Origin: Metarhizium brunneum
Taxonomy: Eukaryota > Ascomycota > Sordariomycetes > Hypocreales > Clavicipitaceae
Assembly (NCBI RefSeq): GCF_013426205.1
Contig: NC_089424.1
Coordinates: 4,278,001 to 4,342,000, forward strand
Direction of reading: 5' to 3'
Length of the DNA: 64,000 bases
The translations under genes and the position numbers were made by a program. The notes beneath the pieces are model-generated. The model had not been told where the DNA came from and ran no database searches. It saw only the letters and a program-made list of their open reading frames with translations. Every line of letters begins with the position of its first letter. Position 1 is the first letter of the stretch. Below are positions 1 to 10,937 of this stretch, piece by piece.

Positions 1-1326
1 TCTACCATTCGCTGGCTCACTGTTGCGGCGTCAGACCCTGCGGACATTGTATTATTGTTGCAGCAGAATTCCCATGGTTGAGGTATCAGTGTCCACTCGA
101 ATTGGGGTCTGAAACGGAACAAGCCGCAATGCATGGCTTGTCATCTCTGCTCGTGGCTTTGGCCTTCGTGCGTTGCCGCTAGACCGGTGAACCAATACGT
201 CAAGTAGCTTTCAGTCTACATGAAGCTGGCGTATCCCTCACGTGTCGCTGGGAAGGCATGGTGCCAACCTTTTTATGCGTCGCGAGTCGCACCAGGCAGT
301 CGTATTCGCTACATTTACGATTCTTGCGAGGCATGGAGCCGAGTCTTTGCACTGTGTATGCAGCAGGGACGCCACCGAACACAGGCTGCTTGTGTGCATG
401 CGAATATGGACGACGTGTGCTCGCCCATCTTCTATGCCTGTCCCTTTTATATTATATCATGTTTGAATCCGGTATTTGTATTACCACACAAAGTGGTGAC
501 CAATAGTTTGGTCGATAGTTGGCTTATCATCTATCGTAGTCGTTAAAGTTCGACTGGCCCGTCAGCGCAGTGATGCTGCTCTTAACATGAACACGGGCGT
601 GTGCTGCGTTGCGATTGCGCACTCAGCAATCGCTGCACGTGCCTTGAAGCTTTGGACGTTAGGAGCTCTCGAATGTTTCATTGTGGCCGCCATATCATGT
701 CCCATTTGTACTCCGTATTCGGAGCCACATGCACGGGCGAAGTGCCTTTGGCCTTGCAATCTTGTCTCGTCTCACAAGGGCATTTTTTAGCAGTCGCCGC
801 ATACACACCCTCGTCATTTGACTGCTTCCAAAACTTCTTGGCCTCATTTGACATTACTACCTGTCGTCCCATGCAAGTTGCCTCATGACCAAGAGAGCGA
901 ACCAAACCGGGCATGCAGACAAGGGCAACCGCCTCATGGCAGGACTGTGCCATTGAACCCATTGGCTGTTTCCGTAACTTGGTAGAAGTTTGGTGTCGAT
1001 GAGACGGCGGCGGCGAAGGGGCCAAACTGAATGTGCTTACGTATCCGAGGAAGGAGCTGCTACTGCAATGTCAACTTCTGAATTCTGCAAGAAGATAATT
1101 AACTAAATAGGAAGCCGCCAGACTCATTCAAGGAACAAGACGGCGGCCTGGCTGCCAGCAATGCCTGCGACTGCGACCGCACTTTCTATTTCATCTTGGC
1201 ATAGAGCCGTATGTCAGCTGTTCCTTCACTAACTTCAGAAATCATGGCTACTTCCCATCTTTGGCTCACATGTCAAGTCCCGTTTGTTTACGAGAAGCCT
1301 CAAGTGCTCCTCTTCATCTTCATCTC
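1..1326. other. No recognisable gene
   Basis: Several short overlapping reading frames exist on both strands, but none shows domain-like composition or a family motif I recognise, and none joins plausibly across introns. I see no RNA gene or repeat here. Confidence 0.5.
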
Positions 1327-1668
1327 TCAACCAAAGGCATTCTTCCACGCTGCACTCTCTCGGCATTCTACTTGGGTCCCAGGCCACTTCTTCTTTCGCT
1401 GTATTTCTTTGTATATCTCATCATACACTTCCCGAAAAGTCACATCATCTGCGTACAGTTGAGCCGCAAACGCCATACACGCTGGCATTTTTTCGACTAT
1501 GACTCGTTGATTCCATCTGACGTAGGGCTGGTATTCTCTAGATCCTGTCTCTATCAATTTGGCTAGCCCTGGTTTTAGCAGCATCGTCAATCTCCTCCTC
1601 CTTTCCAAGAGAACTCCCACCCTTTTGAAAGAATGGGTCAGAAGGCTGCTGTTGACTGTGGACGTCAA
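1327..1668 (-). CDS. Tentative hypothetical protein fragment
   Basis: A minus-strand open frame whose last 85 or so codons have protein-like composition: charged, amphipathic stretches such as ADDVTFREVYDEIYKEI followed by a basic KKKW and a stop. I do not recognise a family. The 5' part overlaps the first exon of the PLAC8 gene on the other strand, so either the true start lies inside (a Met codon near 1579 would give about 84 residues) or this is a chance frame. No intron joins it to anything upstream. It is listed only because its composition differs from the surrounding noise frames. Confidence 0.25.
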   Translation of the reverse strand: MTSTVNSSLLTHSFKRVGVLLERRRRLTMLLKPGLAKLIETGSREYQPYVRWNQRVIVEKMPACMAFAAQLYADDVTFREVYDEIYKEIQRKKKWPGTQVECRESAAWKNAFG

Positions 1669-2970
1669 TGGCGGTGGCGGGAGAATGAGGGCAAGGTCGC
1701 CATCAACACTATGTCGTGGCTTGCCACATCCATCTGGCCTTGTGGAAGCTACTCACGAACCTCACATCGTCTCAAGGCTGCCCTCTCCGGACAAGATGCC
1801 GAGAAAATGACAAATAGTTCTTGTTGCAGTGCCGACTGCGCTCAATTTGCTCTTTGTCTTCCATGTGAGTCTGATCTTCCACTTTCATCCCGGCAGTTAT
1901 GCCGTACGGGTGTTTATTAACGGATGACAGTCTATGGATGCTTCTTATCCAAGCTCCAAACCACGGTCCGATCGTTTTATGGCATTGATGGCAATGAATG
2001 CTCGGATTGGTACGGTGCCTGTTTTTGTCCATGCCTAACGTTAGTTAGGAATGAGGAGGAAATCAAGCTCCGAGAGCAGCACAGGAGGGTCAAAGGACAC
2101 CATCATCACGAAGTCTCTGTTATGAGAGATAGTGGTTATCACTCAGCCAATCCAATGACGTATCTGAGCCCAGATCATCCCAGGTCTGCACAAAGCAAGT
2201 TGTCGCCTGGAGGAGCAACCAAGGCAGGAGACGAGATGGTTCATCATGAAAAACAACCACATGACTTGTGCAGCGATAAAGTCACAGCTGCCAACACAGT
2301 TGGCTACCCACAAGTTCACTATTTAGACCAACACTGGTACTTGGTTCCCCTTGGCAAGGGCAATGATGGAGCCAAGAAGGAGGACAGCAAACCCCTCAAG
2401 TCTGCAATTGCAACGATAGTTGGCAAGCATTCGCTCGAGGATCATGAGTTGGTTGTCACGGGCAGTGTTCGCTCCGCCCACGACCTGAAATCAGATGCCA
2501 AAACTCACTACCGCGGTCACAGCTCTTCGCACCAGCTTCACCATGATGCCACTACTCCTACAAGCACTTCCAGCCGCGCATCCCCTCACCTGCTGTGCTG
2601 TGATCCTGTAGCCGAATCAAAGACAGCGGTTCGCCATGACTTGCATGCTCATCAACCTGTGCAGTCAAGCCAAGTTGATCACCACCATGTCCTCGATAAA
2701 GACGTGTTGGTTGGAACCGGAGGTTGTGCCGTGAACAAGCATGACATCCATTCTCATGAGGTGGTGAAATCTCGTGGGACAGAACCCCCTCACCAGTTGA
2801 AGGATGACGGTACAGTTGGATCAAGCTGCAAATCTTGGCCACATGCTATGGAAACAGATGATGTTGTTGCTACAGGCCATGCAGGGCATGCCAAACATGG
2901 CCTTGACTCACACAAGCCCGCAGCAGTTGCTGGCAAGAGAATGGCTTCGCACGAGCTCTGCAAGGATTGA
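1633..2970 (+). CDS. PLAC8-family Cys-rich protein with His-rich tail
   Basis: Two exons, 1633-1864 and 1931-2970, joined by a 66-nt GTGAGT...ACAG intron; 423 residues if the first Met is right. The N-terminal ~140 residues match the PLAC8 (cornifelin/PCR) pattern: a WPCGSYSRTSHRL segment like the CPC..fGr..R motif, then SCCSADCAQF, CLPC-FYGCFLSKLQ (across the splice), a YGIDG motif and CFCPCLTLVRNEEE. The join is well supported because it restores the family spacing. PLAC8 proteins are membrane-associated and linked to metal resistance, Ca2+ influx or size control. The remaining ~300 residues hold 37 histidines, one HHHH run and degenerate repeats headed by (K/R)HD(L/I)H.H. The start codon is uncertain: the region before residue 30 is atypical and an upstream exon may be missing. 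Confidence 0.75.
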
Positions 2971-5702
2971 AACACGAAGGGCGACGGCAGGTGCTGGTTC
3001 GTATGGTGTTATGAAAGGACACCAAGTATTTTTTAGTCTTGGAATAGCTTTATGGTAGTATCGTTAATTGTTAGTTCCAGAGTATACACCCAACATTAGG
3101 CTCCTGCGAAATGTGAGGTGACGTGCATATATCGGTCTGCTGTGACGATGTCGAATGATGAAAATCGGTGGAAGTGCTAAGGGAGCATTCAATAAGTTTG
3201 ACCTGACGATATTGTGTTGATGGGGAGGACTTGGTGATGTTGAACTGTTTTATGCGTGCCGCTGAGCAACGATTGATGCCATGGACAAGCCGGGCAAGGC
3301 GGAAAGAAAGCTGAAGCCTCACATGAACTAAGGAACGTTGTTTAACCCCGCAGAGCATTCGCGTAGACAGCATCGACGACGAGCGAGCCAATGGACATGA
3401 CAAGGCTTGGGCAATGTGCGACCTGGCTGACGAGCTTGGGACGGGCCTGGGCCAAGAGTTCGTAGACGGGCCAGGCAGCGTGACTCGATGTCTCGACGGG
3501 CAGCAAAATGTTGCATTGGTTTATTATTCCTGGAGCGGCGGCAGCAGAGGCTGTCGATTGGCATGGGTTCTGTTCGCTTGCCATTTATGAGATGTACTGT
3601 CTGGCGTCTATATGGTGTCAATCTGGTACATATTTGGGACTGGGCGCTAGTTGAGACTGGACGGGCCAACTGTCATTGAAAATGGGCGCGTGCTATTACA
3701 TGTATTGTGAGGGGGTTTGCAGGCCGAGACACCAGCGGGCTGTGGTGCTTGGTCGCAGGCCCGTGATGAGGCAGCTGGTGCGGTGGAGGTGGCGATGTCG
3801 ACGTGCTGTCTTTTGTTCATTTCTACTTTTGCGGCTGCCGACTGTCTGGGGGCCTGTTATCACGACCTGGCGGGTGGGTGGTGTAGGTGCAAGTTGGGTG
3901 CGACGTCGGGCATGGCCAGTCTGTTGGTGGGCGTCACGACGGGTTTGAGGCTAGGGCTTCGCGGAGGCGGCCTTGCGCGGAAGGGAGAAAGGATGGATGG
4001 TGGTGAAAAGGTCAAAAGGTGAAGTCAAGTTTGATGTTTGCCTGGGGATGGGTGCTGCCGTCGAGGGATCAGCTGCGATGGCGGCATCGGGGCAGGCATC
4101 GTGATGGGCTTGTGATGGTGTCAAGAGGCACGGGTGAAAAGAATAGGCATCGAGGTTCAAGGCAAGGCAGAATAGATAGCCCCGGCGAGAAATGCAAGTG
4201 GCGAGCTATGAGTAGCGTGTGGAATGGCAAACCAATGGGTCGAGGAAAAGCCTCCCTCTCAGACAGCCTAGTGAACTACTAGTACTAGGGAGTACGGAGC
4301 AGTACTCCGTCTAATAAGTAGATAGAAGTCGAGTCTTTGCGGTCGAGACGGGGCAACGAAAGGCAAAGACGCGGCGGCACGTTGGACACGCGAGGGAGAC
4401 ACGATGGGCATAAGAGGGCTTTTATACAAGTCGCGAGCTTTGCGGCACGGACGTTGGTGAGGCACAAATGATCGAGTATTGTGGGCGTAGCCGAGGGGAC
4501 CCCTGTTGGTGGGCGGACAAGGCGGGCCAATGAGACGGCGGGATGAGAGAGATGGTTCAACACGTCGATGCAGGGGGTTGAGCTGGTTGAGATTGCGGTC
4601 GAGACGTGGTCGGCTGAGGGTGGGTCTGTCGAGCATACAGGCGCGTGGTGACACGAGAGATGCTACAATTCAGAGGAGAAGGATGTCCATCGAGGCCGAT
4701 GGACAGATGTGCGTTGATTGTCTGATGATGCAGCTCGACTTTTGCGCAAGTCAAGCTACGTGTAGAGTTAGACACAGAATGCGGAGGAATATGATGGCCA
4801 ATGTGACGAAGCTGGCTTCCCTCTTCTCCCGTCACCACACGGAGCCAAAGCCATGGCCAAAAAGCACGTCCTTGGAACGCGTCTCAAAGCCACCGGGCCC
4901 AGTGAGCTGCAGATTGCCGAGTTACAGGCCTCAATGGCCTCAATGGTCTCACGGTCGCGGGCCATGCGGGCTCTTCGCTCTTCTCCTCACCTCTTTTGCT
5001 TCAAATCGTGCAGTAGCCGTGTCAACGTCGTCCATCCGTCTCCTGTCTTTTGTTGGCATTGCTGCTCCTCGCGCTTGATCAAACCATCGTCTCCTCATCG
5101 TCCACGACTTGGATTCCATCGGCAGCACCTTGAATCTCCCTCCATTTCTCAGGCCGACGCTGGGCCAACGCTGCCAAGATCCAGTGCAGCTCAGCCCAAT
5201 TCCTGATCCAATCCAGTCGCCCCCCTGGCCCTTCGGTCGACCTCAATTCTGACCCTAGCGCTGCAACGCTGCGACACTGCGCTCCTGGCACCGCCTTGTT
5301 ATACTCGACCCTTCTCACCGTGGCAGTCGTCTTTGTGTCTTGCAGATCGTAGCGAACCAGGAGCCCTGTCCCGTCCCTCTTAATACTGCCGCGTCCCGCG
5401 TTTTCCACTTTATCCCACTTCCCTCCCTCTTTCCCACAGCACACCACTCGATTTCCCTGTCTTGGATGGGAACAACAAACAACAGCAACAGCAACAGCAA
5501 CGATAACGATTACACGCAGGAATAGAACCGGAATTGTAATAGGAGCTGTATATTCATTCGATTGAGCACCAGGGAGCAAACTGACTACACTTACTTGACC
5601 TTGCCTACTCTCGACCACGCAGCCATTGTGCTTCCCTTTCAAGCATCTTGCCCCCATCACCTCATCAACCCAACTGCCATTGTGAGCTGGACAAGCTGCG
5701 AC
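2971..5702. other. Long intergenic region / 5' leader of next gene
   Basis: No supported gene in 2.7 kb. Short frames at 3342-3584 (minus) and 3717-4022 (plus) have biased composition but no family match. The last ~450 bases (5250-5702), pyrimidine-rich with a (CAACAG)n-like tract near 5475-5500, look like the promoter and leader of the downstream gene. Confidence 0.5.
4288..4310. repeat. Short inverted repeat (GGAGTAC/GTACTCC)
   Basis: GGAGTAC at 4289-4295 is complementary to GTACTCC at 4302-4308, and ACGGAG/CTCCGT at 4294-4299/4305-4310 form a second overlapping dyad. It lies in intergenic DNA. Sequences of the type ACGGAGTACTCCGT are common in fungal intergenic DNA; no function is assigned. 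Confidence 0.6.
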
Positions 5703-6943
5703 ATGGCCACTATTTCTCGTCAGCCTTTTGCTCCACTCGACGGAGCTCGTTTGCAGGGCTTGACGAGCTTGAAGAACAGACAGAATGGTACGTCTCGCCA
5801 TGGGGAAGAAGCCGCTGGAGGATCCTCGACAGCCTATACCAAACAATGGTGCTAATCTTTGTAGCAATTGCATCCCCTTCCAATACCAAACGCAAAGCCG
5901 AGCTCTTTGATGCCGATGATTTCGAAAATGTCGACCCTCTCGCCTCTGCTAAGCGCACCAAAGGCGCCTCGGGCACCCCAACCAAGGATATCCTGAAGAA
6001 GCCCATGTCATACGTTCTCACCAGAGCCGCCACCACACCTACTGCCCATGTTCGAGCCTTGGCCAGCCCTGTAAAGCCTTCTACGGCACCTCGGCGAGCC
6101 CTTCAGCCCAAGTCTCCCATTGCCAAGCTCAACACCAATGTCACCAAGTCTTCGCCTATTTCTGCCCCCGCTGGCCGTTCGCCAACTCGTGGAAAGAGAT
6201 CGGGCATTCTTTCCAACCGACGACGCACCGCCGGCCCTTACACCCGCGTTGACCCCCCCTCATTCTCCCTCGACTCTGCTGCTCCCTTTTCACTCGACGC
6301 CGCTCTCAAGGGCACGATTCCCAGCTATGGTTCTCGTCCTCGCTCCAATGCTCTCTCACAGGGCAGTGCCCCGTCTCTCGGCGAGCCTGATATGAAGGCC
6401 AGCTGGTTCTTTGACATCCACGAGGACACTCCGGAGCAGGAGATGACCAACCTCCTTCAACACGGCACATGCGTCTTGGACATTTCATCCGATGAGGAGA
6501 GTGAGCAGAAGGCAAGGCGAGAAAATGCCGAAGGCCGTGACAAGGAGAACATCCCTCCTGTTGATGATGTATCTCAAACATCTGCACGGCGTGCTCGCGC
6601 TCTTGCTGCCGATGACATGATTGTCGAGAAGGAGCGGATCGCACTCGGCGAGATGAACACGGCCGACTTTTACGCCGACGGGTGTGACAAGTCGTCTGTT
6701 ATTATTGTGCCTGCAGATGATGAAGAGCAGGAACAGAGTGCAGACGAGGCACACACCGGGCAAGACTTTGCCTTTGCCCCAGAACTAGTGAAAACCAGCT
6801 CTCCCAGCAAGGATATTGAGGAGCTAATGGCCAAGTCTGAGTCACCTTCGAAAGCAGCTGTTCTGCGGCCCATTGAAGGCACTGGCGAAAGTTTTGATCT
6901 GTGGGAGAGCGGGAGCGCACAGGATGAAACAGAGCTCTCATGA
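5703..6943 (+). CDS. Disordered KEN-box protein, probable cell-cycle/nuclear factor
   Basis: Exons 5703-5787 and 5865-6943; the 77-nt intron has GTACGT, a GCTAAT branch point and TTTGTAG. The 387-residue product is low-complexity and almost certainly disordered: many minimal CDK sites (SPSN, TPTK, SPVK, SPIA, SPIS, SPTR), basic clusters (KRTKG, RGKRSG, NRRR), an acidic stretch (SSDEESE) and a KEN box in RDKENIPP near residue 254. KEN boxes are APC/C degrons, so cell-cycle turnover is a reasonable inference. The C-terminal FDLWESGSA looks like a conserved tail motif. I do not recognise a named orthologue; securin-like or other APC/C substrates are possible, but no separase-inhibitor segment is evident. 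It is co-oriented with thymidylate kinase, 460 bp downstream. Confidence 0.75.
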
Positions 6944-7403
6944 CACGTTTTTTGTTATGCTTATGAGTAGACGATGATTGGGCTTTGGCTTTATTGCGGC
7001 GTATTTTTGTGTCGGTTTCGTTTTTTTTGGGTTTTGGGCTTAGGTTTGTGTCTGGGCTGGTTATTCGGTAGCAATTGGTGTTTGGCGTTTTCATCATCGG
7101 TGTCTGAGCGGTGACCCGGAGTAGTGGGTATTGCGGTGCCTGCCTTGTTAATCAGTGCGATAATTTGAATTGTTTTGGTCCGAATCAGTGCTTGACAAAG
7201 GTGCGAGGTGCATGAATTCCATTTGCGCAAAGTGAATCGACTCGACATCAATGTGTCCACCGCATGCGGCTACACGCCTAGGTGAGACTGACTGACAGCC
7301 TTCCCCACCACCTCCCACCCACTCTCCTCCATCCCTCGACGCCACCAAGTTCCGCCATCAACCTCATGTGCCACGACTCGCACTTGGACAGCGGCTGCTC
7401 AAC
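6944..7403. other. Intergenic, 3' flank and tmk promoter
   Basis: T/G-rich 3' flank of the KEN-box gene followed by a C-rich leader (7300-7360) ahead of thymidylate kinase. No other signal seen. Confidence 0.5.
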
Positions 7404-8488
7404 ATGGCATCTATCAGCGATCTTGCCACCGCGGCAATGGCCTCAGATACACCGTCTAATGTGAAGCGCGGCGCGTTCATCGTGCTAGAGGGCTTGGACC
7501 GCAGCGGCAAGACGACGCAGGTGAAGCTTTTGGAGCAGCGGTTCGTCGAGGAGGGGAAGAAGGTCAGGGTGATGAGGTTTCCTGGTACGCGTCCCCCCCC
7601 CCTCTCTTTTGCCTTTCATTCTTTCCATCTTTTTTCTTTATTTGGCATATAGCTCTCATGGATCTATTCGTCGTGCTTGCGTCATGGTGTTTTGCCTCGC
7701 GACGAGAGTGACGGGCGTGTGCTAACCGTCTGTAGATAGGACGACGCCAATCGGCCAGATGATTGATGCGTATTTGAAGAGCGATGTGCAGATGGAGGAC
7801 CACGTTATTCATTTGCTATTTAGTGCAAATCGCTGGGAGGCAGTGTGAGTGAAAAAAAAAAAACCCAACCCGCGCGTTGGCGAGCCATGATGAATACTCG
7901 AAGCGCGGGCTTATCCGGGCTTTGCTTCACAAGAGCGTGCATGAATGATGGTGTTTGTGGTTGATTTATACGTGGGACGTTTCAGCTGCTGACTTTTGAC
8001 CCAGGGACCAGATCAAGTCCCTCCTTGCGGCGGGCACAACCGTGATATCGGACCGCTTCTATCACTCCGGCATCGTGTACTCTGCCGCCAAGCTGAACCC
8101 TTCGCTCCCGCTGTCGTGGGCGCGCGCACCGGAGCGCGGGCTGCCGCGGCCGGACGTAGTTCTGTTCCTGGATCTGGACGAGGAGACGGCCAGGGCCCGC
8201 GGCGGCTGGGGCGGCGAGCTCTACGAGAAGGCTGAGATGCAGAAGAGGGTGCGGGAGCTGTTCTGGGGTCTGAGCATGGGCGGCAAGGACATCCAGGGAC
8301 AGGAGATGCTGGCCGGGCTGGGGGGGCTGGAGGGCGCGCAGTGGAGGCAGGAGGAGGAGGACCTGGTGGTGGTTGATGCGGGAGGGAGCGTGGAGGAGGT
8401 GGCGGACAGGATTTGGGGCACGGTGGAGGGGAGAGTTGCGCAGGTTGAGAGGGGGGAGGTGGGCAGGACGGTGAGGATTGTGCAGTAG
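7404..8488 (+). CDS. Thymidylate kinase (dTMP kinase)
   Basis: Exons 7404-7584, 7736-7844 and 8005-8488 give 257 residues. Introns carry GTACGC...GCTAAC...TGTAG and GTGAGT...GCTGACT...CCAG, and both junctions restore family sequence. Visible motifs: P-loop GLDRSGKTTQ, the dTMP-binding PDRTTPIG region after the first junction, HLLFSANRWE, and SDRFYHSG..YSAAK (DR motif). It converts dTMP to dTDP in DNA precursor synthesis (yeast CDC8 family). Alternative in-frame starts at 7368 and 7440 exist; 7404 is preferred because the family N-terminus is short, but 7368 would add a basic extension. The C-terminal third is rich in Gly, Glu and Val, somewhat longer than yeast Cdc8. Confidence 0.92.
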
Positions 8489-8955
8489 TCGGGTGGTGAA
8501 GTTGATGTATTTGAGGCGCAATGGTGGTCGGCTAGGGTTTGGGTCGGGGTGTCGGAATCGACGGATGGGCTGAAGTCGTGTGGAAATACAGGGCGCTGAA
8601 GATAGTCGGGCATGCCTCATGGTGCAACAGTTACGGGCATTTACCGCTTCACGCTCTTGGTCGGAGTTTATATGTCTTTGGTCGTTTTATTTATAGTTCA
8701 ACGCAAGAGCCTGCGAACCCGCCGACGCCTACGGCAATCCCAGACTACATGGTACAGGAATCGCCTCTTGACACTTGAAACAGTGTGTAAAATTAGGAGT
8801 TGATGTGTGTTGATCAATACGTATTTCTGCCTGTTGGGTTTATTCTGTGCCTGGTCGTGGGTAATCAAGGGAGTCGGTACAGAGTAGTACCTGTGAGGCT
8901 GTGAACAAGAGAGGGCAGTCTGGCGTTTATTTAGAATCAAGACTTGGGTATATTG

Positions 8956-8986
<31 letters not shown>

Positions 8987-9551
8987 TGTATCATGAATTG
9001 GTGTCACAAGCAGCGGAACACATCTAAGAAGCGGGATATCCTCCATGGACTTCATCCTGCCCATGTGCATGGGGGGTTTCGATTAACGTGCGGCATGACG
9101 TCACGGTGCTGCGAGCTTAAAATAAAAATACTACAACGGTATTTACCGTGGCGGCGGGACAGCATGGCACAGGAGAGAAATAAAAAACGACAGGAAGAGA
9201 GCACTACAGAAGACGAGACTGCGGCTTAATTGAGAATGACTACTTTTATTCAATGCTGGTACTTGATCTTCATCGCGGCGGACGTGGCAGCAACGGCGGA
9301 AGCCATCCGACGATGACTCGCCGCATCAAGACGTCTGCAACGCCAAGCCGGCTCCGTCCACCGCAATCGGCATTCGGCATGTTGGACAAAAGCTGCGGGA
9401 CACACACGCACAAAAAAAACACAAAGCTCCACAGGAATTCCCAACGACCAGACGTCTGAGTCACCTCGACGATTCCCATTCTCACTGCACTACATACACA
9501 ACTCCCCCTCAGTAGCGGTGATAGCATTGGAAAAACCCGCACGCGCCCGCC
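8489..9551. other. Intergenic with TA/TG microsatellite
   Basis: No gene seen. A microsatellite of alternating TA then TG dinucleotides spans roughly 8953-8987. The final 60 bases are a C-rich leader for the next gene. Confidence 0.55.
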
Positions 9552-10412
9552 ATGCCCAACGACAACGACTACATCCTCACGCTCTCGTGCCCCGACAAGC
9601 CGGGCATCGTCCACGCCGTGACGGCCGTCTTCGCCGGCCACGGGCACAACGTGCTCGACCTCCAGCAGTTCAGCGACCCCGCGTCGCGGCGCTTCTTCAT
9701 GCGCGTGCACTTTGGGCCCAAGGCCGGCGCCGTCACGGCCGAGCACCTCGCGCGGCCGTTTGACGAGCTGGCCGCCGCGTACGAGATGGCCTACGACATC
9801 CGCCCCGTGGCGCAGAAGATGAAGGTGCTCATCATGGTGTCCAAGATTGGGCACTGCCTCAACGACCTGCTGTTTCGCATGAAGACGGGGCAGCTGAAGA
9901 TGGAGGTGCCCGTCATCGTCTCCAACCACGCCGACTACGAGCCCCTCGCCGCCTCGTACGGCATCGAGTTCCACCACCTCCCCGTCACAAAGGACACCAA
10001 GGCGCAGCAGGAGGCGCGGGTGCTCGACCTCGTGAGGCGGCACGGCATCGAGCTCGTCGTGCTCGCGCGCTACATGCAGGTGCTCTCGCCGACGCTCTGC
10101 GAGGCCATGTCGGGTCGCATCATCAACATCCACCACAGCTTCCTGCCGTCCTTCAAGGGCGCCAAGCCGTACCACCAGGCGTACGAGCGCGGCGTCAAGA
10201 TCATCGGCGCCACGGCGCACTTTGTCACGGCCGACCTGGACGAGGGCCCCATCATTGAGCAGCGCGTCGCGCGCGTCGACCACAGCATGGGGCCGCAGGA
10301 GCTGGTGGAGGAGGGGTCCAATGTCGAGAGCCAGGTGCTGGCCGCGGCGGTGCGGTGGTACGCGGACCGGAGGGTGTTTCTGAACGGCTCCAAGACGGTG
10401 GTGTTTGGGTGA
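9552..10412 (+). CDS. Formyltetrahydrofolate deformylase
   Basis: An intronless 286-residue frame covering the whole PurU architecture. Residues 5-90 form an ACT domain (ILTLSCPDKPGIVHAVTAVF), followed by a formyl-transferase fold from about 93: KMKVLIMVSKIGHCLNDLL, PVIVSNHADYEPLA, the catalytic NIHHSFLPSFKGAKPYHQA and DLDEGPIIEQ containing the Asp of the Asn-His-Asp triad. It hydrolyses 10-formyl-THF to formate and THF, adjusting one-carbon balance. In fungi the enzyme is usually cytosolic or mitochondrial; I see no clear targeting peptide. Codon use is very GC-rich, as in the neighbouring MFS gene. Convergent with that gene. The family assignment is secure; regulation is not visible. Confidence 0.95.
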   Translation: MPNDNDYILTLSCPDKPGIVHAVTAVFAGHGHNVLDLQQFSDPASRRFFMRVHFGPKAGAVTAEHLARPFDELAAAYEMAYDIRPVAQKMKVLIMVSKIGHCLNDLLFRMKTGQLKMEVPVIVSNHADYEPLAASYGIEFHHLPVTKDTKAQQEARVLDLVRRHGIELVVLARYMQVLSPTLCEAMSGRIINIHHSFLPSFKGAKPYHQAYERGVKIIGATAHFVTADLDEGPIIEQRVARVDHSMGPQELVEEGSNVESQVLAAAVRWYADRRVFLNGSKTVVFG

Positions 10413-10716
10413 TGGCTGGCTCGCGGGGGGCTTGGAAATGGTTGTGCGTTTGTTTGTTGGGGCTAGATGGGGTATTTGGATATCACGGCATGTTTTGGTG
10501 AATTGCGGGCAAAATAGAGTGTTGGTTGGGTACTTAAGGCATGCTATGGGTGAGTGCATCGACGGACATGATTCTGTATATAAACAGATATAAACAGGGC
10601 TGAAGACAACGGATTGGCCATGTCTACTGCACGTGGACGTGTGGTTGTGATAGACGAGTCCGCGGCATCCGGTTCACGCATCACACCCGTTCACGATGGA
10701 CTACTCGGTAAACACA

Positions 10717-10915
10717 GGGAAAACCAAGGACGGTGTGGCGTCTTTTTATTTCGTATCCGATCAATAGCATGACTCCAGTTTCACAATCGACTAGTATACA
10801 GGGAAAACCAAGGACGGTGTGGCGTCTTTTTATTTCATATCCGATCAATAGCATAACTCCAGCTTCACAATCGACTAGTATACATGGAAAAACCAACGCG
10901 GTGCAGTACTCTTTA
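10717..10915. repeat. 84-bp tandem duplication beside the MFS gene end
   Basis: Bases 10717-10800 and 10801-10884 are near-identical direct copies (unit beginning GGGAAAACCAAGGACGGTGT and ending at a CGACTAGTATACA-type junction) with about three substitutions. A third, decayed partial copy runs 10885-10915 and reaches to within 23 bp of the MFS stop codon. The unit lies in the presumed 3'UTR/terminator region between two convergent genes. Confidence 0.9.
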
Positions 10916-10937
10916 ATCCAATCATGTACACAGGGGC

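Noticed and set aside
3342..3584. 80-codon minus-strand frame of plausible composition
   Set aside because: No start context, intron partner or family match; too short to support.
5079..5873. 264-codon minus-strand frame
   Set aside because: Overlaps the leader and first exon of the KEN-box gene and shows no protein-like patterning.
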